DNA from: Botrytis cinerea B05.10
Lineage: Eukaryota; Ascomycota; Leotiomycetes; Helotiales; Sclerotiniaceae
Reading direction: 5' to 3'
Length of the DNA stretch: 64,000 nucleotides
NCBI RefSeq assembly: GCF_000143535.2
Contig: NC_037319.1
Span: forward strand, 806,001-870,000
Position numbers and translations under genes: made by a program. The number at the start of each line of letters is the position of its first letter. Within the stretch, counting starts at the first letter, position 1. The notes under the pieces are model-generated. The model had not been told where the DNA came from, ran no database searches, and saw nothing but the letters and a program-made list of their open reading frames with translations. Positions 47,917 through 59,742 of this stretch are shown piece after piece.

Positions 47917-48670
47917 TTACGTCATTGGTAGGGATGGAGAGGGGAGGGGAAGGGACGGTCGAGCATGTAGTGTGCATGCTAGATACTCAAAGTATTTGTA
48001 TGAAAATTTTGGTCCGTCGGCTGTTACGATTGTCCCCTCAACATATCCCGCGGTTAATATGGTCGGGAGATTGAAATACACGGAAGCGTAGCTCCCGCCT
48101 TCTACAGCGTGCCAATCCCAACCTGTCAAGGCGCCACATCCATGCTTTTGTTCGTGAAGACCTGCAACGTTGTCGCTAATCGCTCAGCTGTTAATCTCGT
48201 ATACCTCGAAAAGAAAGAACACCCGGCTTCCCAGAAGGAACAATCCGCTGTGCGTGTTGGAGTGGCGTCTGGTATTGTCGTGGTTGATACCAGCGTCACA
48301 CTTACAGTTTCAGGAAACCCACACGCCAACTCTGAGCGTGTGTCTTCAACAACAGAGCTGGCATGGGCAAAACCTAAATCCGAAACCCGGCCATGGGAAT
48401 CCGCGGTCCAGTATTTGAATGGGGCAAGTTTGTACGTGCGTAGAGCGGAGGTGGCAGTCACAGAGTGACCGTAGCTTAGAGAGCAGGAAGATGTGTTGTG
48501 CATGTGCTCGTTGTGCTAGACGCTAAACATTCGGTCCATGCGCTAGTAGTGGTAAACCCAGTCAGTATCTTCGAGCTGGCGGGTGGCAACATGGCGGTAC
48601 TAGCAGGGATTGGTGGGGAGGACTCCGGGGTAGGCACGACATTGACAGACACTTTACGCGAAATTTTCAC
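47917..48670 (-). pseudogene. Degenerate Ser/Thr-rich, probably secreted protein gene
   Basis: Three - strand frames each look coding in turn: 48670-48476 (Ser/Thr/Pro-rich, including STTSTCTTH), 48503-48126 (a compact segment with SVTATSALRTYKLAPFKYW and CSFWEAGCSFF) and 48129-47917 (GCGALTGWDWHAVEGGSYA and ASVYFNLPTI). GC content and third-base pattern are continuous across the frame changes, which cannot be explained by introns of normal length, so at least two indels are likely. The last segment resembles, from memory, the C-terminal block of a family of small Cys-rich fungal secreted proteins, in which the matching positions I recall are Cys and Gly. Here they are Tyr, Asp and Tyr, each one G-to-A change away. 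No signal peptide exon was found. Function unknown. Confidence 0.42.
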
Positions 48671-48865
48671 GCTCTTTCATGAAGCTCTTCATTTCTCATA
48701 TGCGGATAGGTTTCTCGCCGGCAGAGAAGAGAGGTTTAAGCCTCCTTTGCCTTCTTCCTCTATTTTAGTGGCAAATCACCGCGTATGCTAGTCTCTCTTG
48801 CTAATTGGCCTTAATTCATAGACAGCTTGAAGGGGTGTGCTAACACCCAGTCGTTTTCTGCTAAG

Positions 48866-49096
48866 ATGAAGCGAATAAATCTAGAGAATTATGTCTTCTT
48901 TGCTGCGGCAATTTGGTACGGACAGCACGGCCTTGATTTCAGTAGTGGGAAAATGGCTCGAGCAATGTTCAAGGACAATCTAAGTCAGCATCATAAGGAG
49001 CGCATCAGTTCAAGCCATTTCAAGCGCAGCATAATAGAACTCGATTGGCTAAAGAGCGAGCAAATCATCGAAAACGCTGTCATGTCGATAAATTAA
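48866..49096 (+). CDS. Small ORF of 76 codons, uncharacterised
   Basis: An ATG at 48866 opens a frame with balanced, protein-like composition (FFAAAIWYGQHGLDF, then a charged helix-like C-terminal half, LDWLKSEQIIENAV). It has no signal peptide and no known domain. It lies convergent to the 49181-50025 gene and head-on to the relic at 47917-48670. Length alone does not exclude chance. Confidence 0.28.
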   Translation: MKRINLENYVFFAAAIWYGQHGLDFSSGKMARAMFKDNLSQHHKERISSSHFKRSIIELDWLKSEQIIENAVMSIN

Positions 49097-49180
49097 ACTT
49101 ATTCTGTAAAGGTAAAATGTGGATCCATCATGGTGGTCTTTCTGGTCTTACCTTGTAGACTTCATCAAGTGCTTAATCTT

Positions 49181-50025
49181 TCACGTCCTCTCTCCTCCTC
49201 CCCCCTCATAATCATACTCATCTCCATCCTCATCTTCAACTTTCACTACATTCCATGTTATCTCCTCCATATTGACAGGGTTGATCCTCCTAACCTGCTT
49301 TCTCAAATTATCTCTCGCATTCTCATCTTGATCCACAGCTTCAAAAATAATTGGTGGCTCTGTATTAGGCCAAGCCTGTACCGCCACTCCCTTTTCCACC
49401 AACTGTCCATGATCTCCTGTATGCGGCTCTCGAATCTACGCATGCTGACATGGAATCCCTAACGTACCAAATCTTCTGTTGACAAGAAGTCCTTGCGCAT
49501 CTCTTACATTGTGACGATTTTGCTCAGTAGCTGGACATTCGAAGCTGTGGGTGAATACCGTTACCCCCTCCCCCCGGGCTAAATGTAGACACATCAAAGG
49601 ACGGGAGGAGAGAAACCATAGCATTCGGAATATGTGAGTCATGAATCCCAAATCCTCGTAGATATAGATGATAAGCGGGAGATTCCAGCGACGCTTTGAA
49701 CGAGGGGTCATCCCCCCATTCTGTATTGAGATCAGATTAAACAAGAAATCATATCGGAAATTTTTTTCATGAGAGATCGAGGATTTGACTGCTAACCGAT
49801 AGCAAAAAACACTTCTTGGGGATTCTCAATATTTCGAGCACATCTGGACCTCAGAGAACCGGGTGCGTTCGTGAGACCAGTCAACGATTCGTGCCAGATT
49901 ACTGGGAGGTCTTCAATGTAATTCTTCGATGCTCTTGCCGGCAAGGGCATTTCGATGGGGAGGTTGTATCGAGTCCAACTTTGGACTTGTAGATAGGGAT
50001 TTCTGGTTATTACCTTCTGTGACAT
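49181..50025 (-). CDS. Dimeric alpha/beta-barrel (ABM-like) protein gene, probable frameshift
   Basis: Three exons can be read: 50025-49797, 49720-49508 and 49435-49181. The introns are 76 nt (donor GTTAGC, acceptor TACAG) and 72 nt (donor GTAAGA, acceptor CGTAG). The segment from about residue 40 to 115 (LTNAPGSLRSRCARNIENP, then EVFFAIGEW, then SLESPAYHLYLRGFG) has the strand-helix-strand-strand pattern of dimeric alpha/beta-barrel ABM-like proteins. Joining exons 1 and 2 leaves the frame one base out relative to exon 3. The shift can be placed in the G run on the coding strand (C5-T-C6, 49564-49575 on +). Before it the frame reads FKASLESPAYHLYL; after it FECPATEQNRHN, continuous with REPHTGDHGQLVEKGVAVQAW in exon 3. 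So this is either a recent null allele or a homopolymer sequencing error. Confidence 0.55.
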
Positions 50026-50698
50026 GATAACGTTATTGCAGTATGTGGTAATGAGATAAGCGATGTCTAAGTACCCAATAGTATCTTAGACACGAGGGCG
50101 CAAGACTCACAGCATCCCATCACCCAATCATAAAGGACGAGATTAAATAGTTGAAAGAATCAGCGGCTATCGGGCAAGATTGTTGATATTGAGCGATTTC
50201 CTGGTGACATTGTACGAGTAGGAGGTAACAGAGAAGCCAAAGCAGTGGTGAATATGGCAAAGAAATTTAGGCTTCTCTAGCGTATTGCGATTAATAAGTC
50301 ATCGAGCCCTCAAGAAATCATTAGCTCTCGCTAACGGAGCTGACTATGAGCCAATCCTCATTTATAAATTCTCTTCTTCTTAACATTGGTGGTAATCAAA
50401 TATGTATAGAGATAACCATAAAAGATAATGATTTATGTTTTGAGTCGACGCCTGTGAGTGTTCTCATAGACGATCTGTATATGCATTGTAGCCAACAATA
50501 AAACATGAGATACCTAGACAAAGAAAACGCAAACCCGAAAAATCTCTCTTGGGTATTGTGCATCCAATCTGCTCTGTGAACTCTGCTCAGAGTGATCGTT
50601 GTCCTATAAACTCCAAATGAAAATGACCCATCCATTAACCAATCAATTCACACGCTAAACGATCTTTCATAAAACATGAATACAAAGTCAAGTGTCCC
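50026..50698. other. Intergenic between two - strand genes
   Basis: This is the 3' flank of the chromodomain gene and the upstream region of the alpha/beta-barrel gene. No further gene is seen. Confidence 0.5.
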
Positions 50699-52021
50699 TC
50701 ACTTTCTAGGTCGGCCTCTTTTCTTTGCTGCAGGTGGCTCAGCATCCATATCTGCTTTTCCTGCATTTCGTTTCTTCTCGGTCTTCTTGAGCTCCTCTTC
50801 AAAATCCTCCACCATATACGGGACATCACATTCCAACATTTCCGCAGGTTCCCATGTATTGTAATTGGCTTCCCAACCCTCCCACTTCACACGGTATTGT
50901 ACCTTGCCCCTAACCTTCCGCTTGTCCAAAATTTTCTCGACCTCGTGAACATCAGCGTCTCCATTCAACGAATCATTCTCCTTTTCTTCGACCCATTCTG
51001 GACAATCCTCCCTCAACATCTCAACTGACTCCCAGGTCCAATCTTTTTGCTTTGGATATCCTTTCCACTCTATAAGCCATTGCTTATTATTCTCGCCATC
51101 CCTTCGAGACTGGTGCACTATATTCGGCTGATAGGAATTTTCGACTATACTTTCGGTCACATTTTCCTCCTCAGAACCGTCCTCATGTTCGACCTCTTTG
51201 ACTATAGAAGTGAGTCCCTTGACTTGTTCGACTACAGGAGCGGATTCCTTGTCCTGTTCGACTATAGGAGTGAGTTCCTTGGCCAAAGCTTTTGGATTGG
51301 CACTTGGATTGCCGCTAAGCTTTGGCTTCTTTGCTGAAGCTACAATTTCAGTTTCTTTAACGGGTGTTAAAATTGCACCGTCCGAATTTTTTTGGCTTCC
51401 TCCTCTGCGAGGAGTATCTTTCTCTGTTGTTACATCCTCCGTCAACCCTGCTTTATTTACCGGAGTAGACTGTTGTGCCTTTTTCGACATACTGGGCGGC
51501 GTTCTTCTCTCTTGGTGAAGTCGTGAACTTTGTAACTCGGCAGTCTTCTTCACAATTGCTTTCTTAGTCGGCGTTTTTGTTCCTCGAGACTGCGGTGAAT
51601 TCGGAAGTGTCACTTCTTGCTGAGACTGGTTCTGAGCTTCAGTTTCATTAACTCCTTTGTCCTTCTGACCATCCCCTTCGCCATCCACTCTTTCCTCTAC
51701 GTGAGCTTTGCGTCCACTTATTAACTGCTCTGTCGAACTCCCATTGACTTCCTCTCTATCTGCCGTGCTCGCAATCATCTGCGCAACCGGTGCCCTCGAA
51801 CCAACCATATTGTTAAATTGATTGACCGTTCCAAAGGATTCTCGAGCAGAACTTTCTTCCGGTGTAGTAGCTTGTTTGCCCTTCTTTGCAGCTCCACCAT
51901 TCTCCGTTTCATTCTCCTTCCTTGCCTCGAGCACATTGCGTCGGTGTGCGGCCGTCAAATTCGGAACCGGTTTGTAGGGTTTGCGTTTGTAGACAATGAG
52001 TGTATTATTTAGTCTCGCCAT
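50699..52021 (-). CDS. Tandem chromodomain protein with C-terminal AT-hook
   Basis: This is an intronless frame of 440 codons. Residues 1-270 are low complexity and charged, with a short internal repeat of about 11 residues (TPIVEQDKES, APVVEQVKGL, TSIVKEVEHE; about 250-285). Chromodomain 1 (about 288-345) contains QWLIEWKGYPKQKDWTWES and chromodomain 2 (about 356-405) contains EVEKILDKRKVRGKVQYRVK and NTWEPAEML. The second is the better match. The first aromatic-cage position (Tyr in HP1-type EYVVEK) is His here, while Trp of YRVKW and an aromatic in WEGW remain. The C-terminus is KKRGRPRK, an AT-hook-like tail. No chromoshadow domain is seen, so this is not HP1. A nuclear reader of methylated histone or a heterochromatin factor is the likely role. 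Confidence 0.85.
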   Translation of the reverse strand: MARLNNTLIVYKRKPYKPVPNLTAAHRRNVLEARKENETENGGAAKKGKQATTPEESSARESFGTVNQFNNMVGSRAPVAQMIASTADREEVNGSSTEQLISGRKAHVEERVDGEGDGQKDKGVNETEAQNQSQQEVTLPNSPQSRGTKTPTKKAIVKKTAELQSSRLHQERRTPPSMSKKAQQSTPVNKAGLTEDVTTEKDTPRRGGSQKNSDGAILTPVKETEIVASAKKPKLSGNPSANPKALAKELTPIVEQDKESAPVVEQVKGLTSIVKEVEHEDGSEEENVTESIVENSYQPNIVHQSRRDGENNKQWLIEWKGYPKQKDWTWESVEMLREDCPEWVEEKENDSLNGDADVHEVEKILDKRKVRGKVQYRVKWEGWEANYNTWEPAEMLECDVPYMVEDFEEELKKTEKKRNAGKADMDAEPPAAKKRGRPRK

Positions 52022-52311
52022 TGTATCTGGATCGCAGCTAATATTTCACAGTGTTATTATTCGTTCGATTCGTGTAGTGTCGTTCGTTGCGTCTTGTCTG
52101 TGATCATTCGAGGGCTCATGCGGCAAAAAACCTTATTACCTCAACCTCGGTGTTTTAATTGCCTCGAATAGTCAAAATGCAGGATTTTGCTTTCTTAGAT
52201 ATGTGCAATGTGTGATTGAAGCATTAGTTTGAGCAGAAATATCATGATGCGCAGCTTGAATTTGTAAATTGCATTAATGATTTTGGCGGGGAGCCTCCAC
52301 TAGGTTTGTAA

Positions 52312-52344
52312 ACGCGACGCACGCGACGTACGCGACGTTACGCG
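52312..52344. promoter_or_regulatory. Four spaced ACGCG motifs upstream of the chromodomain gene
   Basis: ACGCG occurs at 52312, 52321, 52330 and 52340, about one helical turn apart, 290-320 bases upstream of the chromodomain start codon. ACGCG is the core of the MluI cell-cycle box bound by MBF (Mbp1/Swi6) in fungi. Confidence 0.45.
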
Positions 52345-53429
52345 ATAGTGTGTTGAAGTGCTTGGGTAAGCGCGAAATTTATTATTTCACAGTGTTAAAA
52401 GAATCTTGATCGGTCCTTGAACTCAACAGTATAAATTTCAAAGTTCTAAAGTATCAAAGCCGTACTTTCATGTGGTGCATTTCCAAGCTCAATATCTTTC
52501 TTTTTCGAGTGAAAAGTAAACACTGAAGGTTCTCGTACATTCATTTATCAGATATGATGGTTATCACCACCCTTTCTAGATATGCAAGGAAGTGTCATGA
52601 AAGAAGAGCTTCATCTACGTACATGACGTTTGTTAGACTCAGAGATTCTTTAAGCACAAATTTTTCTATATTATTCTCATGGTTTTACTCTGCGTGTAAT
52701 CATTTTGCCCATGGTTGAAGCAATAACACATTCTCCGCCCGAATGGTACGGCTGTGACAGAGAAAATGTCTGTACTACTGGTCAGATTTCAGCTATAAGT
52801 ATACTGGTATCAGAAATTCAACCAAATTCAATTTTGCTCTGTGTAAAGATGAGTCTTTTAAAGTTTGAAGAGGGTTACCGCTTATAACTATCCAATCAAG
52901 AGTACGTGACCTCTCTAAAAGACTCAACCATATCTGGTGTAAACTGCAACTTTCAGATCATCTGGCTTTCCTATGAAATGGAGGCAGGAGCAGAGCCAGC
53001 AGCCCTACCTCATTAGTTTGATAGTGATCTAATCGATTTGCAGAACATGACTGCAGGATCTTGAGATCTTCAACCAATCTGAAGTCATCATGCCCGACGC
53101 ATATGTTCCTGCGCGTATGGAAGCAAGGAATATTGACCTTCAGTCGAATAGACTAGAGTTAGAATTCGCTTTTAATGTGTTGCAGAGTACCCACCTTATC
53201 TTCACCTGCAGCTAGCTGAGCGACGACTATGCTGTCTACCTTTGGTTGACAGTGATTTCTGTTAGCGTGAAAAATTTCTCGTGCATCAGAGTTATGGGGG
53301 AGATGTAGGGTGTATTTAATTATGTACACGTGTTTTTCTTGAGGTAGTGCTGGTCTATGATATCATAGTCACCGTGATGTGATGTGACGTTAAAGTTTAG
53401 GGCTTTGACATGTCATATGACACGTACCT

Positions 53430-53855
53430 TGCCGACCCTTGCAAGCTTTTATTCATCGTTAGTCTCATTCTAGCGGGCGCTGGCTCTTAGTCTCGTATTG
53501 CCTTCAACTAAACGTTGTTTGTTGCACGTCGCAATACCCCTGCCGTCTTTTTGAGTCGTTGTCGGTCTCATTTTGGCGGTGGTAGGTCTCTTCAACTAAA
53601 GTTCAAACTCACGAGGCCAACCCTTACCTAAAAACATAAATGATATCTGTTGCACGTCGCTAATCCTTGCAACTCTTGAGCTGTTCCTGGTCTATTCTAG
53701 CTAGTACTAGTTGATATTAACCAGCGTCAACCTCCCTCCTGCGCACAGCGGATGGTAAACCTTAATGACAAATGGGATTTGTTGCATATCGCTAACCCCT
53801 GCACATTTAGTTTGTTTGTTGGCATTGCTGGTCTCCATTGTGCCTATTATAAGAT
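53430..53855. repeat. Four degenerate copies of a ~80-130 bp module
   Basis: The words GTTGCACGTCGC(T)AA, CCCTTGCA, GGTCTCATT and TAGCGG recur in the same order near 53431, 53520, 53650 and 53780. Spacing is irregular and identity low, so this is an old tandem duplication or a remnant of a repeated element. Confidence 0.5.
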
Positions 53856-54519
53856 GGAAGAAAGGGACTTCAGCAGTGGCTCTGTAACAAGTGAAAAACG
53901 ACACTCTCATGGCAAAGATCCACTGAACTAGACTGTCCTCGGCGCTCTGAAACTTTACAGATGTTTTATGGTTGTTCTCAAGCTGCTAATTAAGTTTATT
54001 CCCCGGGCTTGCTGTCTGTTTTCAACGGCATCTCCCGCAATCTTATGACTGGGTTTCCAATATCCAAAATCACTTGGTTAAATAGCGATGATTTGGGTAT
54101 TTTCCTGCGCAAATTCTTGCCTGTTCAATATAATAGCTCAGCACTGAGCATCTTTTACTACCATATTCATCTCATCGCTAGCATATCAATGTTATAATTC
54201 TTTTCCTTCTCATCCAATTTCGAATGATGAGTTTGCGATTGAATGCTCCAAGCCGAAGAAGCTGATTTCGGGATAATGATACAGTAACGACTATACAATG
54301 ACAAAACATGCCAGAGCCAAAGTATTATCCCACTCCAGCCATCGTTCAGACACAATAATTTCTCTCAAGCTGAAGCAATGCATGCCAGCTAGCGGGGCTC
54401 TCTACAAGCAGCCGTAATATAGCACCTCCAATAGGTTAAATACTTTGGAGCGAGCCCCTGGCAAAGATCAACATATGAATCGTAACCCATGCTGCTCATA
54501 AGAGTTAAGATAGAATGAA

Positions 54520-55498
54520 TCACATCTTTTCGTTGTCTGTATCCAAGTCAGAATTCCATATCGAGATATCCACACATACAACAGTAAGTCCAACTAACTC
54601 ATAAACCCAAATTCGACGCAAAACTGCCATATCTCTCATTTTTCCCAGCTCTTTCCGATGCCTAACGATTTGCTTCCTTCTCCACCCGCTTGTCCACAAG
54701 TTCCATCTCCTTCTGCCATAGTGACTTTCAAACGCATGATCCATACGAGCCGTCAGAATCTCCAATTTCTCCAAATGATGCCTACAAACATATTCATAAA
54801 CGCGTTAGCTGATGCGCTTAATAATGCCGTTCTCACCACTCTGCATCAAATACAATGAATGCAACTATATCTTGTCATTTGTTCAGCTGTCTAACGTCAT
54901 ATCAGTCGAAGAAATCCGATCAATGCCCCAATAGAACGCATTAGCGAGAGTCAACATCTGATTGGCCGATTGGTCAAATAGCCGTGAATGAAGCCCTCAT
55001 CATGTAACTTCAATGGTAAATAAGATACTGAGCATCGTTTACGATCATTTCTAATTCTAAGGTGATACCGAACTAACGAAGCTCTTCTCCATATCTATGT
55101 GCTCGGCTATTGAATAGCTATCCCTACCTATTACGGTGTGAAGTGGATGAGGGAGATTCATATTGTGTAGTCGGCATGTATTATCCCGCTCATATAGTAA
55201 ATGTCAGAAGGCACAGTATTTTCCCTCTCATCTTCTTGAAGTATTTTATTCGTTGATTGGGTTGACGAAGACATCCTCTCTTGAGAATAAGGACGGTAGG
55301 ACTTCGTTTGTGTAACATTAATAAGTCAATATTGAAAAAAGGGATTGAGCGAGGATGACAAGAATGACATGCAAGGCTACGCACAATTTGTTGATACCTC
55401 AAATACCGCTCTAAACAGAATCGAATGACATCACCGTCTGTAGGCAATCTTTGAAGAAGCAGAGATACGTACGTAATATGTAGAGTGAATTTTAGCAC
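54520..55498 (-). pseudogene. Relic of a multi-exon gene, uncharacterised
   Basis: Several - strand segments have clear protein character but sit in different frames: LPTDGDVIRFCLERYL (near 55440), a Ser/Gln/Glu-rich stretch SYRPYSQERMSSSTQ (near 55285), LPLKLHDEGFIHGYLTNRP (near 55000) overlapping FDQSANQMLTLANAFYWGID in a second frame, and a charged C-terminal segment HHLEKLEILTARMDHAFESH ending at 54520. One intron, 54836-54782 (55 nt), is canonical with donor GTGAGA, branch GCTAAC and acceptor TTTGTAG. In-frame stops and at least one frame change inside the LPLKLH/FDQSAN segment suggest decay. No family recognised. A living gene with unusual small exons is the alternative. Confidence 0.38.
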
Positions 55499-55648
55499 TA
55501 GCTAAGACTAGCAAACACTTCTGATGAATATATCGATTTAAATATCTAACCTTATTATCCTAACTATGCCTATTTCCTATCTAATATTTCAATTCCAAAT
55601 TGAATGTCAATCTATATCTGGTATAATTTCGCTTTTAAAATCACAATA

Positions 55649-58109
55649 TTACTCTTTCTTTTCCCCACTGATTAAAGCTTCCTTCTCACTCATCTTTAAG
55701 TTGAGCCCGTCAGGTTCATCTTCGGATGTCACCGCACCATCTGTCAATTCATATTCTGATTGCGTAGCGGTTTCTCCTTCAGCATCGCTGCCCGTGCCAC
55801 TTCCCAAAAGTAAACCTTTAATATCATCTTCGCTTAAGATGCTCTCAATGCTACCTCTTCTCACACCTTGTCGAGTTGCTCTTCTTCCTGACTCGATAGT
55901 TCTTTCGACTTTCAGTCGATTGGCAACAAACATTAGTTTTGGAAATGCACTTTGTTGGCCAACATGAAGCATTCTCCCCAGTTGCTTTGGGTTTGGATCG
56001 CTTAAAATACGCCAAAAGTCTGAGATGACCGATCTTGGCCAGATAGTAATGGTTCCCGAGAATTGCTGCAGCCATATTTCACTCCAATCTTGACCCAAAG
56101 GACGAGGTAACAACTCAAGGTGACGGACCACTTTCAACCATTTTTTTAGATCGAGTTTAAGGTATTGTTCAGTAGCACTCCCAAGGAATCCACCTCTCCA
56201 ACCTCTACCACGTCGGTGAGTTACTGGTTGTCCGACAGAACCTCGTGAGGAGAAGAAAAATAGATTGATGTGAGGATTGACTTGGGAAACAATACTGAAG
56301 TTTACGTTGAAATGTAGGTTTAGTGCTTTGAGTGGAATATCTGTTCGTAAACTTCCATCTTTCCATTTGTGACCAAATGAATAAGGTGCAAGAGTGCCGT
56401 CGCGTTGCTTCATCATAAGAACCACAGGGTTCAAAATACCTGGAACAGCTGCTGATGCTAAAACTGCCGACCAAATAACACAATCAGGGCTAGTGAGATA
56501 GTTGGTCAAGATAGTAGGACTATGAGGATCGGCAGGAACGCATGAGACATTGAGAATTCGGCCAGTTCGTTCATACGCTTCGCGGAAAGTCATGCTACCC
56601 CTAGTGAACCAACTGCATCGTCGAGCCCATTCTACAGAATCGAATCTAGCTCCTGATTTCCACCATCTAGGTATCCAAGTAGTGAACGGTTCTGAGCAGG
56701 CGTTGATTCTGCCAGCTAGAGCAGGCACAAGTAATGCCTTCAATTCATCGTTTGTTCTTGTAGCGACCAAAGCAGCTACTAAAGCACCCCCTGAAGTTCC
56801 CGTGATCACTTCTGGTAAAAGATTCGCATCTAACAATGCTTTGATAACTCCAAAATGATAATATGCAAAAGATGCGCCGCCAGACAGACAAAGTGCTGTA
56901 CGCCCGTAATTTGTGTGCATTCGTTTGAAAAGTGTGCGCTTTTCCTCATCTTGGAGTTGATCCGACTTCGCCAGAACTGAAATACCTTTTTCAACTAGAA
57001 TGTTTCGTCAGTTGATTTGCTATTGGGAATATATAAATCTTCAAATTACCTTCGTCGATAAATTCCTGTACCAAGTTCTTCGTTCCATAATAAGTTTGAG
57101 AGTATAGTCTCGAATTTTCCACTCCAACAAAATTATTCTTCACGCATGCCTCGATTAATGCCTTTAAATCTTCAACTGCTTTTGCCTTTGTAGCATTACT
57201 ACCATTAGATGAGCTTTCTGTTCGATTCTCCTGTTCAATTTTCCGTCTGCATCTTCGAATCTGATCCAAAACTCTTCGTACCGTCTTCGAATCATAATAT
57301 GCATATTCGTCCTCACCCTTCCACTTATCATTTCCGAGATATGTGTCCAATGCCTGTGCTTCTTTGACCCAATCTCCGTAGTTCGTGGTACTATGTAGTT
57401 GTTCTCGCAGTCGATTCCGCTTTCCCCTCCACTGCGCAACCAGAGAATCAGTAAATAATTTTGGTGAATACCCCCCTGAGAACCAGGTACCGATTCTTTG
57501 CGGCATACATCCCACATAATTACTTTACCTACACGCAAACACTCAAGTTAGAAAGCCACTTACCGCAATGAAATGCTCATATGTCCAAATGTACAATCGC
57601 GTCGCCATATATGACAATCCCAATCCCCCAATCCACATGAAAACCACCCCTAGAAATGGCCATTTCAAAATCGAATATAAATAACCTTCTCTCGTCTCAT
57701 CTTTACTTCTCCTTGGGGCTTTACTCGCTTTCCGCCTCTCCCCTTTCCTTTTGCTTCGCCCTCCTAGCCTCGTTGGGTTGACTGGGGCCCAGTCATTCTG
57801 CGCAGTAATGAACAAACTTCCCCTATCCCCTGGTGTATTTGGTCCGCTTCCAATTGCGACTTTACTGTTTCTTCGTATATCTATGCTGCTGCGATGTGGT
57901 GTAGATGGCTCTCTCGGACTTTGAGCCTGCGAATATACTGACAAATCATCAGAACTAGGACTTGGATCCGGTGCGCTCAGCGCATTAGAAAATGCTTGGA
58001 GGTGTTCTTCGGAAATGAATTCACGGTGGAAATCGGGAAGAAGGGATTCATCGTAGCCTTCTGCGGAAAGCGGCGATGGGCCATCTGTTTTGTGGCGGAG
58101 ATCCGCCAT
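55649..58109 (-). CDS. Patatin-domain triacylglycerol lipase (Tgl3/4/5-like)
   Basis: Three exons, 58109-57564, 57431-57050 and 56994-55649, join in frame across introns of 132 nt (donor GTAAGT, acceptor GCGCAG) and 55 nt (donor GTAATT, acceptor TTCTAG), giving 757 residues. The N-terminal 145 residues are Ser/Pro/basic; a hydrophobic segment (about 149-172, within LKWPFLGVVFMWIGGLGLSY) would anchor it to ER or lipid droplets. The conserved WRGKR and LGNDKWK region follows. The patatin domain has the oxyanion loop LSGGASFAYYHFG (about 346), nucleophile elbow GTSGG (about 376) and the dyad Asp in KDGSLRTDIP (about 521), so the Ser-Asp dyad is intact. It should hydrolyse stored triacylglycerol. 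The first intron removes a stretch with an alternative open frame. The acidic C-terminal tail is variable in this family. Confidence 0.92.
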
Positions 58110-58808
58110 CTCTAAGTGGTGGTCGAATTATTGGCTGTGTATTCTGTAGAAGATAGGAGTTCTAGGTGTCTTCCTGCATTATATGTGCATTAAGTATGGG
58201 TCTTTGCTTGATTAATATGTGAAAGAGGGTTGGCTATTATTGAAAAGTGTGGGGGAGACTATGTATAATTATGTTGGGCGACTTTCGCGACCAAGAATAG
58301 TTATGACGTAGGGTAGTTTAAAGTATCCTTAGCCTTAGCACCACGAGTGGTACATTCTAGATCGTCACAAGCATTGATATTCACGCCTCATAAAAGACCT
58401 TCGGTGCTTTAAGAAATCCAAGAGACTTGAGAATGATTTATGGTGCATCGCCAACAACATTGACTTGCATTTGACATCACACAATGGCGACCTTTGAATG
58501 GTCTAATCACTAATGCCTCGGTCCTTCCAAGACCATACCATCTATCAGCAGCACATTCATAGAGTTCAAATACACGAGTCACGATGCTATGTTGAGAGAG
58601 ATAAAAAAGTCTTGATCGCGATACTATGCTGGTACAAATATGTTGGTCGGTTTGGCTCCTGAAGTAAAAACTCTTATGAGCTCCCAAAACCTACCAAAAA
58701 AGCATTGAAAAACGACCTTTGTATAACTCCGTCCATCATAACAGATCTCCATAAGAAACCACCCCTTCATTCCGAATACCTCCTTCACAACAACCTTCTC
58801 ACCATTAT
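58110..58808. other. Intergenic between the SAR1 3' end and the lipase promoter
   Basis: Both neighbours are on the - strand. No additional gene is seen; small frames on the - strand are UTR. Confidence 0.55.

Positions 58809-59742
<934 letters not shown>

Larger units (their letters stand above)
52022..54519. other. Intergenic with degenerate repeat modules
   Basis: Beyond the ACGCG cluster this stretch holds four diverged copies of a module at about 53430-53850 (separate entry) and otherwise AT-rich DNA without supported genes. Confidence 0.45.

Noticed and set aside
54009..54197. Short + frames around 54 kb
   Set aside because: Under 65 codons and without ATG context, splice sites or motif.
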